From: Rhodococcus sp. B50
GTDB taxonomy: Bacteria > Actinomycetota > Actinomycetes > Mycobacteriales > Mycobacteriaceae
Direction of reading: 5' to 3'
Assembly: GCF_013602415.1 (NCBI RefSeq)
Contig: NZ_WPAG02000002.1
Coordinates: 4,219,480-4,283,479, forward strand
Length of the DNA stretch: 64,000 bases
Positions 1 through 9,117 of the stretch are shown in pieces. Under the pieces are notes generated by a model that searched no databases, had not been told where the DNA came from, and saw nothing but the letters and a program-made list of their open reading frames with translations. A program made the translations under genes and the position numbers. Positions within the stretch are counted from its first letter, which is position 1, and every line of letters starts with the position of its first letter.

Positions 1-889
1 GCCGGTCTCCGACGTCGAGATCGTGACCGGCGACACCCGTCGATTCGGGTACGCGGTCGGCACTTTCGCCTCACGCGGCGCCGTGATGTCCGGATCCGCC
101 TTCCACGTCGCCGCACAGATGGTGGCGGAGAAGGCGAAGAAGATCGCCGCGGAACACCTCCGCGCCGACGTCGCCGACCTCGAACTACGCGATGGGCACG
201 TGTGCGTGGTGGGCACCGAAGCCGGTGCGGAGGGGACGTCGATTCCCCTCGGCGTGGTGGCCGTGCTGTCGAACCCGCTCCGTTACGCCTTCGACGACGC
301 CTCCCGCCGCGCAACGGGATTCGCGAACGCCGAGACCGATATGTCGGTGCCGCCCGTCCTCGAGGGCGAACAGCCCGGTCTCGAAGCGACCGGTTACTAC
401 TCGCCGCCCACGTCGACGTTCGCGTCGGGAATCCATGCGGCGATCGTCGAGACCGATCCCGTCACCGCCGAGATCCGGGTGCTCCGGTACGCGGTGGTGC
501 ACGACTGCGGCAACGTCATCAACCCGCGCATCGTCGAGGGCCAGGTGCAGGGCGCGGTGGCGCAGGGCATCGGCGGGGCGCTCTACGAGAAGATCGTCTA
601 CGACGAGCACGGGCAGATGCTCAACGCGTCGTACATGGACTTCCTCATGCCCTTCGTGACGGAGATGCCCGATTCCCTCGAGATGGACCACACCGTCACC
701 CCGTCCGCGCTCAATCCCTTGGGGATGAAGGGCGCCGGCGAGGCGGGTGTCATCCCGACGTCCGCGGTGATCGCCGCGGCCGTCGAGGACGCGGAGGGCA
801 TCCCGATCACCAGCATGCCGATTTCCCCCTCGGAGTTGTTCGAGCTGCGTCTGACCCACGCGGCATCCCGAAGCAAGGAGAACGAATGA
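1..889 (+). CDS. Molybdenum hydroxylase large subunit (CoxL/xanthine dehydrogenase family), 3' end
   Basis: This is the C-terminal 295 or so residues of a molybdopterin-binding large subunit of the xanthine oxidase/CO dehydrogenase family; the reading frame is open through the left edge. The stretch GMKGAGEAGVIP near the C-terminus carries the conserved active-site glutamate of the family, and the segment around VVHDCGNVINP and QGAVAQGIGGAL is typical of the cofactor-binding half. Such enzymes hydroxylate carbon centres, often of N-heterocycles or aldehydes, using water. The CoxL-specific active-site loop lies outside the window, so CO oxidation cannot be tested. The stop overlaps the start of the CoxG-like gene by 4 bases. 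Downstream hydantoinase genes make an N-heterocycle or amide substrate more likely than CO (inference). Confidence 0.9.
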   Translation, partial: PVSDVEIVTGDTRRFGYAVGTFASRGAVMSGSAFHVAAQMVAEKAKKIAAEHLRADVADLELRDGHVCVVGTEAGAEGTSIPLGVVAVLSNPLRYAFDDASRRATGFANAETDMSVPPVLEGEQPGLEATGYYSPPTSTFASGIHAAIVETDPVTAEIRVLRYAVVHDCGNVINPRIVEGQVQGAVAQGIGGALYEKIVYDEHGQMLNASYMDFLMPFVTEMPDSLEMDHTVTPSALNPLGMKGAGEAGVIPTSAVIAAAVEDAEGIPITSMPISPSELFELRLTHAASRSKENE

Positions 890-1560
890 GAATCGCCGGT
901 ACCGCGCAACTGCAGGCACCCCCCGACGTGGTGTACGACAGCCTGCAGGACGGCCGTGTTCTCGCGGCGACGATCCCGGGCGTGCAGGCGCTCGAGCAGA
1001 TCAGCGACAACCACTACAAGCTGTCCATCACCGCCGGGGTGGCCTCCATCAAGGGCACCTACGACGGGGAAGTGGTTCTGTCGCAGCAGAATCGTCCTCA
1101 ATCGTTCGTGATGACGGCATCGGGTTCCGGCGCGCCCGGCACGGTCAAGGCCGACGTGGCGGTGCGTCTCGAAGAGCGTGACGGCGGCACCGTCCTCAGC
1201 TACGACGCGGACGCGGTCGTGGGCGGCATGGTCGGTGGCGTCGGGCAGCGGATGATCACCGGTGTCGCCAAGAAGATGGCGGGCGTGTTCTTCAACGGCA
1301 TCGACGGCGTGATCGCCAACGGGCTGCCGGCAGCGCCGAGCGCGGCAGAGGCCGCGGCGGTCGCGACCGTGAACGGGGCGGAGGTGGCCGAGGTCGCCGA
1401 GGGTGCGGGTGTGAAGACGACCGCACTGCCCGTCGCCGCGGGAGTTGCACCGGCACCGGCCGGAACGCCCTCGGCAGCTATCGTTCTGCTGTCCGCAGGA
1501 GTGGGCGCCGGTATCGCGCTGGCGGGCGTCGCCCTGGGAGCAATCCTCGCCCGACGCTGA
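886..1560 (+). CDS. coxG: CoxG-like SRPBCC protein with C-terminal membrane anchor
   Basis: The 224-residue product has an N-terminal SRPBCC/CoxG domain (about residues 1-145) and a hydrophobic C-terminal helix of about 24 residues ending in ARR, which fits a tail anchor. An Ala/Val-rich linker joins the two. In the carboxydotrophs studied, CoxG recruits CO dehydrogenase to the membrane; CoxG-like proteins also accompany other molybdenum hydroxylases. The ATG overlaps the TGA of the hydroxylase subunit (ATGA), so the two are translationally coupled. A strong hairpin follows the stop, so this may end the molybdenum-hydroxylase unit. Confidence 0.88.
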   Translation: MRIAGTAQLQAPPDVVYDSLQDGRVLAATIPGVQALEQISDNHYKLSITAGVASIKGTYDGEVVLSQQNRPQSFVMTASGSGAPGTVKADVAVRLEERDGGTVLSYDADAVVGGMVGGVGQRMITGVAKKMAGVFFNGIDGVIANGLPAAPSAAEAAAVATVNGAEVAEVAEGAGVKTTALPVAAGVAPAPAGTPSAAIVLLSAGVGAGIALAGVALGAILARR

Positions 1561-1578
1561 TCTTTTCGTCGAACCCAC

Positions 1579-1615
1579 ACGGCACCCCCGGGCCATCACG
1601 GCCCGGGGGTGCCGT
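1579..1615 (+). terminator. Perfect 16-bp hairpin terminator
   Basis: Arms 1579-1594 and 1600-1615 are perfectly complementary around a 5-base loop (atcac). There is no long T tract, as is common in high-GC actinobacteria. It separates the coxG-like gene from hyuA. Confidence 0.75.
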
Positions 1616-1756
1616 CGTCTGCAGGTGGCAGGTGCACGAACCCCGAACTCGGCACGACGAGTTCGGCGAGATGTGACAAAGAAACACCGCCGCTGAGCGG
1701 GTGGAATGTCATCAGACGTCAGGTGGGACACCGGCGAGACGAACCCAGGAGGAAAC

Positions 1757-3859
1757 ATGGGATCCAGGAAGATTCGGGTCGGCATCGATACCGGCGGAAC
1801 ATTCACGGACGTGGTCGCGGTGGACGACGAGTCCGGCACGATCGTCACCACGAAGACCCCGTCGACACCGCAGGATCCGGCCGTCGGCTTCCTCGCCGGC
1901 ATCGAGAAGGTCCTCGCGCAGCTCGGCGAGTCCGGCGACGCGATCGACGCTGTCAGCCACGGCACCACCGTCGCGACCAACAAGCTCCTCGAGGGCAAGG
2001 TCGGCACCCTCGGCTTCATCACCACCGAGGGTTACGAACACGTCCTCGAGATCGCCCGCCAGTCGGTCCCCGACGGCTACGGCAACTCCTACTTCTGGGT
2101 CAAGCCCGACCGCATCGTGCCGGCCGACCGCGTCCGCACCGTCCGCGGCCGTCTCGCCTACGACGGCAGCGAGATCCGTCCCCTGAACGACGACGACGTC
2201 CGCGCCGCCGCCCGGTTCTTCAAGGACCGCGAGATCCTCACGGTCGGCGTGTGCCTCATGCACTCCTACGCCAACCCCGAGCACGAGCGCCGCGTCCGCG
2301 ACATCCTCATGGAGGAGTACCCGGAGGCGACCGTGAGCATCTCGAGCGAGGTGCTGCGCGAGTACCGCGAGTACGAGCGGTCCATCACGACCCTCGTCGA
2401 CGCCGCGGTCAAGCCCAACATCCGCAACTACGTCAACAACATCGCGAACCGTCTGCGCGAGTTCTCCTCCGCCGAGGGCGAGCAGCGCGACATCCCGTTC
2501 TACGTGATGAAGTCCAACGGCGGCGTGCTCTCGGCCGAGGAGGTCGTGCACCAGCCGATCACCACCGTGCTCTCCGGTCCCGCGGCCGGCGCCCTGGGCG
2601 CGGCCCTGATCGCCGGCGTCGCCGGTGTCGACCAGGTGCTGACCTGCGACGGTGGCGGCACCTCCACGGACGTCACCGTGGTCGTCGGCGGCGAGCCGGC
2701 ACTCACCACGGAAGGTCGCGTGGGTGTCTACCCGTCCAAGATCCCGATGATCGACGTGGTGACCGTCGGTGCCGGTGGCGGCTCCATCGCGTGGATGACC
2801 CCCGAGGGCACCCTGCGTGTCGGCCCGCAGTCGGCGGGCGCCGATCCCGGGCCCCTGTGCTACGGCAAGGGCGGCAACGAGCCGACCATCACCGACGCTC
2901 ACGTCCTGCTCGGCCGCATCCCTCCTCACCTGCTCGGTGGTGAGATCCCGCTCGACACCGAACTCGCCCGCAAGGGCGTCGAGGAGCTCGCGCACCGTCT
3001 CGGCCTCGAGTTCGAGGCGTGCGCCACGGGCATCCTCGAGGTGTCGGCCTGGAACCAGGCCAACGCACTTCGGCAGATCACCGTCAAGCGTGGTCTCGAC
3101 GTCCGCGACTTCACCCTGGTGACCTTCGGTGGCTCCGGTTCGCTGCTGGCCTGCCGCCTCGTCGACATCCTCGGTCTCAAGGACGTCCTCGTGCCGCTCA
3201 ATCCCGGTAACGTCTCGGCCTTCGGTCTGCTCACCGTCGACGTCCGCAACGACTACGTGCAGACGCACGTCAGCCGGCACGACCGGTTGAAGATCGACGA
3301 GCTGCAGACCGGACTCGACGCCCTCGCGGCCGAGGCCGAACGCGCCCTGGAGGGCGAGGGATTCGGTCCCGACCAGCGGCAGTACGCCCGCTCGGCGGAC
3401 CTGCGCTACTTCGGCCAGGCCTTCGAGGTGCGCGTGCCGGTCGGTGACGGCCCCATCACCCAGGAGTTGATGGACGAGGCGGCCGAACGCTTCCACCAGG
3501 CCCACCGCGAGCTCTACGGCTACGACTTCCGCAACGATCCCCACCAGCACGTGGAATGGGTCAACCTCCGCGTGAGCGGAATCGGGCCCATCAAGCGACC
3601 GGAACTCGCCGAGATCGCCCCGGGCACGGGGGCGGACGTAGCCCTCACCGGCACCCGCGAGGCGTACTTCGACGAGTGGGTCACCACCCGCGTGTACGAC
3701 CGCGCCCGCCTCGGCGCCGGCGACGAACTCGAAGGTCCCGCCGTGATCGAGGAATTCAGCTCGACCATTCCGGTTCACCCCGGATTCCGCGCTCGCATCG
3801 ACACTTTCGGCAACATCCGCCTCAGCAAGACGTCCGACTCGAACGGAGCCACCCGATGA
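1757..3859 (+). CDS. hyuA: Hydantoinase/oxoprolinase family protein, subunit A (HyuA)
   Basis: The 700-residue protein has the ATP-binding signature DTGGTFTD at residues 11-18 (hydantoinase A N-terminal domain) and the second ASKHA-type motif CDGGGTSTD near residue 297. Length matches HyuA, acetone carboxylase and acetophenone carboxylase beta-type subunits. The family uses ATP to hydrolyse cyclic amides (hydantoin, 5-oxoproline, caprolactam) or to carboxylate ketones. The start at 1757 is chosen because AGGAGG lies at 1748-1753; the frame is open further upstream but without a better site. The stop overlaps hyuB (ATGA). The substrate cannot be read from sequence. Confidence 0.92.
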   Translation: MGSRKIRVGIDTGGTFTDVVAVDDESGTIVTTKTPSTPQDPAVGFLAGIEKVLAQLGESGDAIDAVSHGTTVATNKLLEGKVGTLGFITTEGYEHVLEIARQSVPDGYGNSYFWVKPDRIVPADRVRTVRGRLAYDGSEIRPLNDDDVRAAARFFKDREILTVGVCLMHSYANPEHERRVRDILMEEYPEATVSISSEVLREYREYERSITTLVDAAVKPNIRNYVNNIANRLREFSSAEGEQRDIPFYVMKSNGGVLSAEEVVHQPITTVLSGPAAGALGAALIAGVAGVDQVLTCDGGGTSTDVTVVVGGEPALTTEGRVGVYPSKIPMIDVVTVGAGGGSIAWMTPEGTLRVGPQSAGADPGPLCYGKGGNEPTITDAHVLLGRIPPHLLGGEIPLDTELARKGVEELAHRLGLEFEACATGILEVSAWNQANALRQITVKRGLDVRDFTLVTFGGSGSLLACRLVDILGLKDVLVPLNPGNVSAFGLLTVDVRNDYVQTHVSRHDRLKIDELQTGLDALAAEAERALEGEGFGPDQRQYARSADLRYFGQAFEVRVPVGDGPITQELMDEAAERFHQAHRELYGYDFRNDPHQHVEWVNLRVSGIGPIKRPELAEIAPGTGADVALTGTREAYFDEWVTTRVYDRARLGAGDELEGPAVIEEFSSTIPVHPGFRARIDTFGNIRLSKTSDSNGATR

Positions 3860-5808
3860 CTGCGACTCTCGAACCCGCCGCGGCCACGACCCGCAAGCCC
3901 TTCCGGCTGACCGACGCTTCGGGCACCGCTCCCGATCCGGTGCTGGTCGAGATCGTCGCCGGCTACCTCGCCAGTGTCGAGATGGAGGTGGAGACCTCCA
4001 TCTCCAGGACTTCACGCTCGCCGATGATCCGCGACGCCCACGATTTCCGTGCCGGCATCCACGATCGCAATCTGCGCAAGCTCACCGGTCGTTCGTACTC
4101 GGCGCTCGTGCATCCGGTGGCCCGGGACTTTCCGCTCGAGACGATGAAGCCCGGCGACGTCTTCTTCCACAACGACGTCTACCTCTCCGAAGGCGGCATC
4201 GGTCACCTGCCCGACCTGTGCGTCACCGTCCCGGTCTTCGCGACCCGCCCCGGCGACACCGAGCCTTCGGTGGTCGCGTTCGTGCAGGCCTTCGGCCACC
4301 ACGACGACATCGGCGGGTGCTGCCCCGGTTCCATGCCCTCGGGTGCGACCACCGTGTACGAGGAGGGACTGATGGTCCCGCCGATCAAGCTGTGGGACCA
4401 GGGTGTTCCGAACGAGGCGGCACTGCGGATCATGACCCGCAACTCGCGCATGCCCGACTCGCTCGCCGCCGACCTCGACGCCGAATGCTCGGCGTGCCTC
4501 ATGGGTGCGCGCCGGTTGTCGGAGTTGTTCGAGCGCTACGGTGTCGAGACCGTCGAAGCCTGCTTCGACGCGATCCTCGACGCGACCACCGAGACGTACC
4601 GCCGCGAGATCCTCAGCAAGATCCATGTGGGCACGTACACCTGGGAGGACTACGCCGAGCACGACGGTGTGGACGAGCCGATGCTTCACGTGCAGCGCAT
4701 CACGCTCACCAAGACCTCCCCGGAGGACGAGGGCGGCGAGCGCCTGATCCTGGACTTCAACGGCACCGGTCCGCAGGCGAAGGGCCCGATCAACCACTGC
4801 GGTGACTACGCCGACGGCAACTTCCTCATCAAGTGGCTGGCGCCGATCCTCCGCAATCTGGCCGACACCCCCGACCGCATGGCGGAGCTGGACGTCAATG
4901 AAGGTGTCGTGCCGCTGATCGAGATGAAGTTCCCGGAGCCGGGCACACTCATCACGCCGATCTTCCCCGCTCCCACCAACGCTCGGACGTTCGTGATCCT
5001 GCGTCTGCTCGGTGTGCTCTCCGGCGTGGTCGCCAAGGCGGTCGACGGCAACATGCCCGCTGACCAGGAGACCATCCGCTACACCGGTGTGTACGGTGAG
5101 GACTTCGAGGGCCACTCGTACCTCATGCGTGAGGTGCTCGGCGGCGGTTCCGGTGGCCGGCACTACGCCGACGGCGAGGACACCATCCACGTGGTGCCCG
5201 ACTCGCGGAACCTGCCCACGGAGTTCACCGAGAGCCGCTTCCCGTTCATCGTCGAGAAGCTCGGACTTGCAATCGATTCCGGTGGAGCCGGTCGCTACCG
5301 CGGCGGTCTCGGCTACGAGAAGCACATCCGGATGCTCAAGGACGCGAACTTCATGTCCATCGCCGACCGTTCGATCCTCGCGTGCTGGGGTGTCAAGGGC
5401 GGTAAGGCCGGCAAGCCGTTCTCCGTGACGCTCGATCCCGGCGGCCCGAACGAGCGCGAGTTCGACGCTCTCACCGACGCCGAGCCGATCAAGGCGGGGG
5501 AGACGGTGCGCATCCGCACCACCGGCGGTGGCGGCTGGGGCGACCCGCTCGATCGTCCGATCGACGAGGTGGTCCGGGACGTGTTGTGGCGCAAGGTCTC
5601 CGTCGACGGTGCCCGCGAGGATTACGGTGTGGTCCTGAAGGACACCTCGGCCGACGAGCCCGTCGCCGATGTGGAGGCCACCGAGGCGCTGCGTGCGCAG
5701 CTGCGCGCCGAGCGTGGCGACGAGGAGCCCTTCTTCGACCGCGGTCCCGGTTACGCCCGCCTGTCGGGTGGTGCCGAGTTCGCCGAGTACGACTTCATCG
5801 GCAACTGA
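3856..5808 (+). CDS. hyuB: Hydantoinase/oxoprolinase family protein, subunit B (HyuB)
   Basis: The 650-residue product matches hydantoinase B: GDVFFHNDVYLSEGG and HLPDL in the N-terminal third, a glycine-rich segment (GGGSGGRHYADG) mid-protein and the usual C-terminal TTGGGGWGDPLDR near residue 555. HyuA and HyuB act as a complex in ATP-dependent amide hydrolysis or ketone carboxylation. No gamma-type small subunit of acetone carboxylase follows, which favours a cyclic-amide hydrolase. The ATG overlaps the hyuA stop, and its own stop overlaps the next start (TGATG), so the pair sits inside a tightly coupled operon. Confidence 0.92.
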   Translation: MTATLEPAAATTRKPFRLTDASGTAPDPVLVEIVAGYLASVEMEVETSISRTSRSPMIRDAHDFRAGIHDRNLRKLTGRSYSALVHPVARDFPLETMKPGDVFFHNDVYLSEGGIGHLPDLCVTVPVFATRPGDTEPSVVAFVQAFGHHDDIGGCCPGSMPSGATTVYEEGLMVPPIKLWDQGVPNEAALRIMTRNSRMPDSLAADLDAECSACLMGARRLSELFERYGVETVEACFDAILDATTETYRREILSKIHVGTYTWEDYAEHDGVDEPMLHVQRITLTKTSPEDEGGERLILDFNGTGPQAKGPINHCGDYADGNFLIKWLAPILRNLADTPDRMAELDVNEGVVPLIEMKFPEPGTLITPIFPAPTNARTFVILRLLGVLSGVVAKAVDGNMPADQETIRYTGVYGEDFEGHSYLMREVLGGGSGGRHYADGEDTIHVVPDSRNLPTEFTESRFPFIVEKLGLAIDSGGAGRYRGGLGYEKHIRMLKDANFMSIADRSILACWGVKGGKAGKPFSVTLDPGGPNEREFDALTDAEPIKAGETVRIRTTGGGGWGDPLDRPIDEVVRDVLWRKVSVDGAREDYGVVLKDTSADEPVADVEATEALRAQLRAERGDEEPFFDRGPGYARLSGGAEFAEYDFIGN

Positions 5809-6686
5809 TGTCGACGACGGCCGAGATCTCGCGCGGCACCGATCTCGCAGTGATCGGTGCCGCGGGGAAGACCGGAACGGCTGTCGTCTCGGCGCTGGAG
5901 ACAGCAGACGCGACCCCCGTCCGCCGAGTGGTGCACACCGCTCGACGGGCGGGGGATCGCGCTGTCGACCTCGAGACCGGTGCCGGACTCGTCGACGCGC
6001 TGGCGGGTTGCCGCGGCGTCTACTTCATCGCCCCGAACATGCACCCCGACGAACCGGCACTGTTCGAACGGTTCCTGGGGGCAACGGCCGAGGCCGGTGT
6101 CGATCACGTCGTCTACCACTCCGTCGCCTGGCCGTACACGCCGGCGATGCCGCATCACCTCGACAAGGCCCGCTGCGAGGACATCCTGCACGCCTCCGGT
6201 GTGCGGTGGACGGTCCTCCAGCCCTGCGCGTACACGGAGAACTTCGCGTCGGTACTCGACGGATCGGTGGACGCACTCGACGTTCCCTACGACCCCGACG
6301 CGCCGTTCTCGTTCGTCGCCCTGGCGGACGTCGCCGCGGTGGCGGCCCGTGTCCTCGTCGACGGCGCGGACGTCCACCACGGCGCCACCTACGAGCTCGG
6401 GGGACCGGACGCGCTGAGTGTGCGGCAGCTGTGCGTCGCCGCAGGCCGACCGGTGGAGATCGAGCAGGTGTCCGTCCCGGCGTGGATGGAGCGTCACGGC
6501 CACGGCCTGCCCACCGAGACCCGCCGACGTCTGGCGGCGATGTTCGGGTTCTACGACGATCACGGGTTCGTCGCCGGGAGCGCCGTGACGGCGGCGCTGC
6601 TCGGCCGGGCGCCCGCCCGCGTCGCGGATCTCGTCTCGGCGATGCCGAGCCGGCAACCCGCCGGTGGTGTAGGAAAGGGAACGTGA
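5808..6686 (+). CDS. NmrA-like NAD(P)-binding protein (atypical SDR)
   Basis: The 292-residue protein has an N-terminal Rossmann nucleotide-binding motif, VIGAAGKTGTAVV at about residues 15-27, and the overall pattern of NmrA/NAD-dependent epimerase-like atypical SDRs. It includes an HTARRAGDRAVDLE stretch after the second strand and a WTVLQPCAYTENF segment. Catalytic Tyr-x3-Lys is not obvious, so it could be a reductase with altered chemistry or a redox-sensing protein. It overlaps hyuB by one base and the crotonase by four. Confidence 0.8.
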   Translation: MSTTAEISRGTDLAVIGAAGKTGTAVVSALETADATPVRRVVHTARRAGDRAVDLETGAGLVDALAGCRGVYFIAPNMHPDEPALFERFLGATAEAGVDHVVYHSVAWPYTPAMPHHLDKARCEDILHASGVRWTVLQPCAYTENFASVLDGSVDALDVPYDPDAPFSFVALADVAAVAARVLVDGADVHHGATYELGGPDALSVRQLCVAAGRPVEIEQVSVPAWMERHGHGLPTETRRRLAAMFGFYDDHGFVAGSAVTAALLGRAPARVADLVSAMPSRQPAGGVGKGT

Positions 6687-7498
6687 CGGATCGCTCTGCG
6701 GACGGCCCCGACGCCGTCGACACCCTGCCCCCGCCCGTGCTCATCGCTGTCGACGAGGCCAGCGGTATCGGGGTACTCACCCTCGACCGCCCGAAGCAGC
6801 GCAACCCGCTGTCGGTGGAGACGATGCGCGAGGTCATCGCCGGTCTGACGGCGCTCGCGGCCGATGCGAAGGTGATCGTGGTCCGCGCGGAAGGCCCGGT
6901 GTTCTCGGCCGGGCACGACCTGCGGCAGATGATCGGGCGCACGCTCGACGAGGAGCGCGCGATCTTCGAGACGTGCAACGAGATGATGCGGACGGTGCAA
7001 TCGATCCCCCAACCGGTGATCGCATCGGTGCAGGGCACGGCGCTCGCGGCTGGATGCCAGCTCGTCGCGTCGTGCGATCTCGCCGTCGCCGCCACCGATG
7101 CCCGCTTCGGCACCCCCGGTGTGCGGATCGGGCTGTTCTGCTCGACACCGATGGTCGCGGTCAGCCGCGCGATCGGGCGCAAGCGGGCGCTGCAGATGCT
7201 GCTCACCGGTGAGACGATCGATGCGCAGACCGCCGCGGACTGGGGTCTGGTGAACTACGTCGTCGAGCCGGAGGCTCTGGAGACCGCGACCACCGAGCTC
7301 GCCCTGAAGATCGCAAGTTCGTCGCCCGCCACGATGCGGATCGGCAAGGAGGCGTTCTACCGCCAGATCGATCTACCGCAGGAAACGGCGTATGCCGCGA
7401 TGGCGGAGACGATGGCGTCGAACGCGATGATCGACGACGCGCAGGAGGGGATGACGGCCTTCCTCGAGAAGCGGGCACCGGTCTGGAAGGGTCGCTGA
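6683..7498 (+). CDS. Enoyl-CoA hydratase/isomerase family protein, ECHDC3-like
   Basis: The 271-residue crotonase-fold protein starts at GTG, overlapping the upstream stop (GTGA). The oxyanion-hole region is present (FSAGHDLRQM and the AAGCQL turn). The two catalytic glutamates of a classical enoyl-CoA hydratase are absent: the first position is Gln (AAGCQL) and the second Gly (FGTPGVRIGLFCSTP). The GLFCSTP segment is characteristic of the ECHDC3-like branch. A plain hydratase activity is therefore doubtful; isomerase or hydrolase chemistry is possible. It is the last gene of the hyu operon. Confidence 0.85.
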   Translation: MTDRSADGPDAVDTLPPPVLIAVDEASGIGVLTLDRPKQRNPLSVETMREVIAGLTALAADAKVIVVRAEGPVFSAGHDLRQMIGRTLDEERAIFETCNEMMRTVQSIPQPVIASVQGTALAAGCQLVASCDLAVAATDARFGTPGVRIGLFCSTPMVAVSRAIGRKRALQMLLTGETIDAQTAADWGLVNYVVEPEALETATTELALKIASSSPATMRIGKEAFYRQIDLPQETAYAAMAETMASNAMIDDAQEGMTAFLEKRAPVWKGR

Positions 7499-7503
7499 TC
7501 TTG

Positions 7504-7513
7504 AGCGATCGCT
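7504..7513. promoter_or_regulatory. Palindrome AGCGATCGCT upstream of CoA ligase
   Basis: A perfect 10-bp palindrome lies about 40 bases before the ligase start in a 57-base intergenic gap. The 10-mer CGATCGCTAA spanning its right half recurs at 41525-41534 upstream of another CoA gene, so it may be an operator of a fatty-acid/CoA regulator. No regulator is assigned. Confidence 0.35.
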
Positions 7514-7555
7514 AAGTCTGGACTAGTTGGTTGGACGTCCTATAAAGTTCGCTGC

Positions 7556-9073
7556 ATGACCCCCGATCCGCGTCAGAGCACCGTCGACGGCATCCTCCAC
7601 CGCACCGCCGCGCGTCATCCCGCCCGCGTCGCACTCCGCTTCGGCGACCGGCAGTTCACTTATCGGGAACTCGACGACGCCGTGACCCGCGCCGCCGCGC
7701 ACCTGCTCTCGCTCGGCCTGAGCAAGGGCGACCGTGTGGCCGCCTACGGCACCAACTCCGACGGCTACGCGATCGGTTATCTCGCGGCCGCGCGCGCCGG
7801 TCTGGTGCACGTGCCGATCAACTACGCGCTGCGCGGCGCGGAACTGTCGTACCTGCTCGGCCAGTCGGGAGCGAAGGCCGTGCTCGTCGATCCGGTGCTG
7901 CGGGAGAACCTCGACGCCGTCCTGGCCGACGTGCCGGCCGAGACCGTCGTCCCGCTCCGCGACGCCGACGATTCCCTGGTGGCGGTCGCGCAGACCGGTG
8001 ACGTGCCGACGCTCGATGTCATGGTGGCCGACACCGACCTCGTCCAGCTCCTCTACACCTCGGGGACGACGTCGAAGCCCAAGGGCGCCATGATGACCCA
8101 CCGGGCGCTCACCTTCGAGTACATGTCGTCGATCGAGGCGCTCGACCTGTCGGCCGACGACGACCCGCTCGTGTGCATGCCGCTCTACCACTCCGCCGCG
8201 ATGCACGTCTTTCTCATCCCGTACTTCGCGGTCGGCGCGACCGTACGGCTGCTGCCGGCACCCGACGTGGCCGAGATCCTCCGGCTGGTGGAGGAGGAGC
8301 GCATCGGATCGCTGTTCCTCGCCCCGACCGTGTGGGTGCCGCTGACCAACCACCCCGATCTCGACACCCGCGACCTGTCGTCGCTGCGCAAGGCGCAGTA
8401 CGGGGCGTCGATCATGCCGGTCACCGTCCTCGAACGCCTCCGCGGCCGCTACCCCGAACTCGGCTTCTACAACTGCTTCGGCCAGTCCGAGATCGGCCCG
8501 CTCGCCACCGTCCTCCGTCCCGAGGAACACGACGCGCGTCCCGCTTCGTGCGGCCGGGCCGTGCTGTTCGTCGAGACCCGCGTCGTCGACGCCGACGGCA
8601 ACGACGTGCCCGACGGCGAACCCGGTGAGATCCTCTACCGCTCACCGCAACTGTGCCTCGGTTACTGGGAGAACCCCGACGCGACGGAGGATGCCTTCCG
8701 CGACGGCTGGTTCCACTCGGGCGACCTCGTCACCCGCGACGCCGAAGGCTTCATCACCGTCGTCGACCGCATCAAGGACGTCATCAACACCGGTGGCATC
8801 CTCGTCGCCTCACGCGAGGTGGAGGACGCGATCTACACGCACCCGGCCGTCGCCGAGGTCGCGGTGATCGGTACTCCGGACGAGAAGTGGATCGAAGCGG
8901 TGACCGCGGTGGTCGTCCTCAAGGACGGTCACGAACTCGATGAAGCAACCTTGATCGACCACGTCAAGCAGCGCCTCGCACCGTTCAAGGTGCCCAAGGC
9001 CGTTCGCTTCGTCGACGTCCTGCCGCGGAACCAGAGCGGCAAACTCCTCAAGCGCGAACTGCGCGGATCCTGA
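7556..9073 (+). CDS. AMP-dependent acyl-CoA synthetase/ligase
   Basis: The 505-residue protein belongs to the acyl-adenylate-forming family. The P-loop motif YTSGTTSKPKG lies near residue 167, the A5 region reads FGQSEIGP, the A7/A8 hinge segment is FHSGDLV...DRIKDVINTGG, and the C-terminal catalytic lysine is in NQSGKLLKREL. It activates a carboxylic acid to its CoA thioester through an acyl-AMP. It is separated from the crotonase by 57 bases with a palindromic element, and the acyl-CoA dehydrogenase follows 44 bases later, so the two probably form one unit. Chain or ring specificity cannot be judged. Confidence 0.9.
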   Translation: MTPDPRQSTVDGILHRTAARHPARVALRFGDRQFTYRELDDAVTRAAAHLLSLGLSKGDRVAAYGTNSDGYAIGYLAAARAGLVHVPINYALRGAELSYLLGQSGAKAVLVDPVLRENLDAVLADVPAETVVPLRDADDSLVAVAQTGDVPTLDVMVADTDLVQLLYTSGTTSKPKGAMMTHRALTFEYMSSIEALDLSADDDPLVCMPLYHSAAMHVFLIPYFAVGATVRLLPAPDVAEILRLVEEERIGSLFLAPTVWVPLTNHPDLDTRDLSSLRKAQYGASIMPVTVLERLRGRYPELGFYNCFGQSEIGPLATVLRPEEHDARPASCGRAVLFVETRVVDADGNDVPDGEPGEILYRSPQLCLGYWENPDATEDAFRDGWFHSGDLVTRDAEGFITVVDRIKDVINTGGILVASREVEDAIYTHPAVAEVAVIGTPDEKWIEAVTAVVVLKDGHELDEATLIDHVKQRLAPFKVPKAVRFVDVLPRNQSGKLLKRELRGS

Positions 9074-9117
9074 CCACTCACTCCGAACCGAACACTGCGA
9101 AAAGGAACCTGAGTTCA

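Noticed and set aside
1712..4015. Long open frame on the minus strand (767 codons) opposite hyuA
   Set aside because: High-GC codon bias opens antisense frames; the composition is His/Val/Asp-rich without any known fold, while the plus strand encodes a complete HyuA.
7504..7530. A further copy of the island operator before the ligase at 7556
   Set aside because: Although it contains CTAAG and CTAG, it does not align with CTAWNGNCNTTAGATT; it matches the separate CGATCGCTAA element instead.
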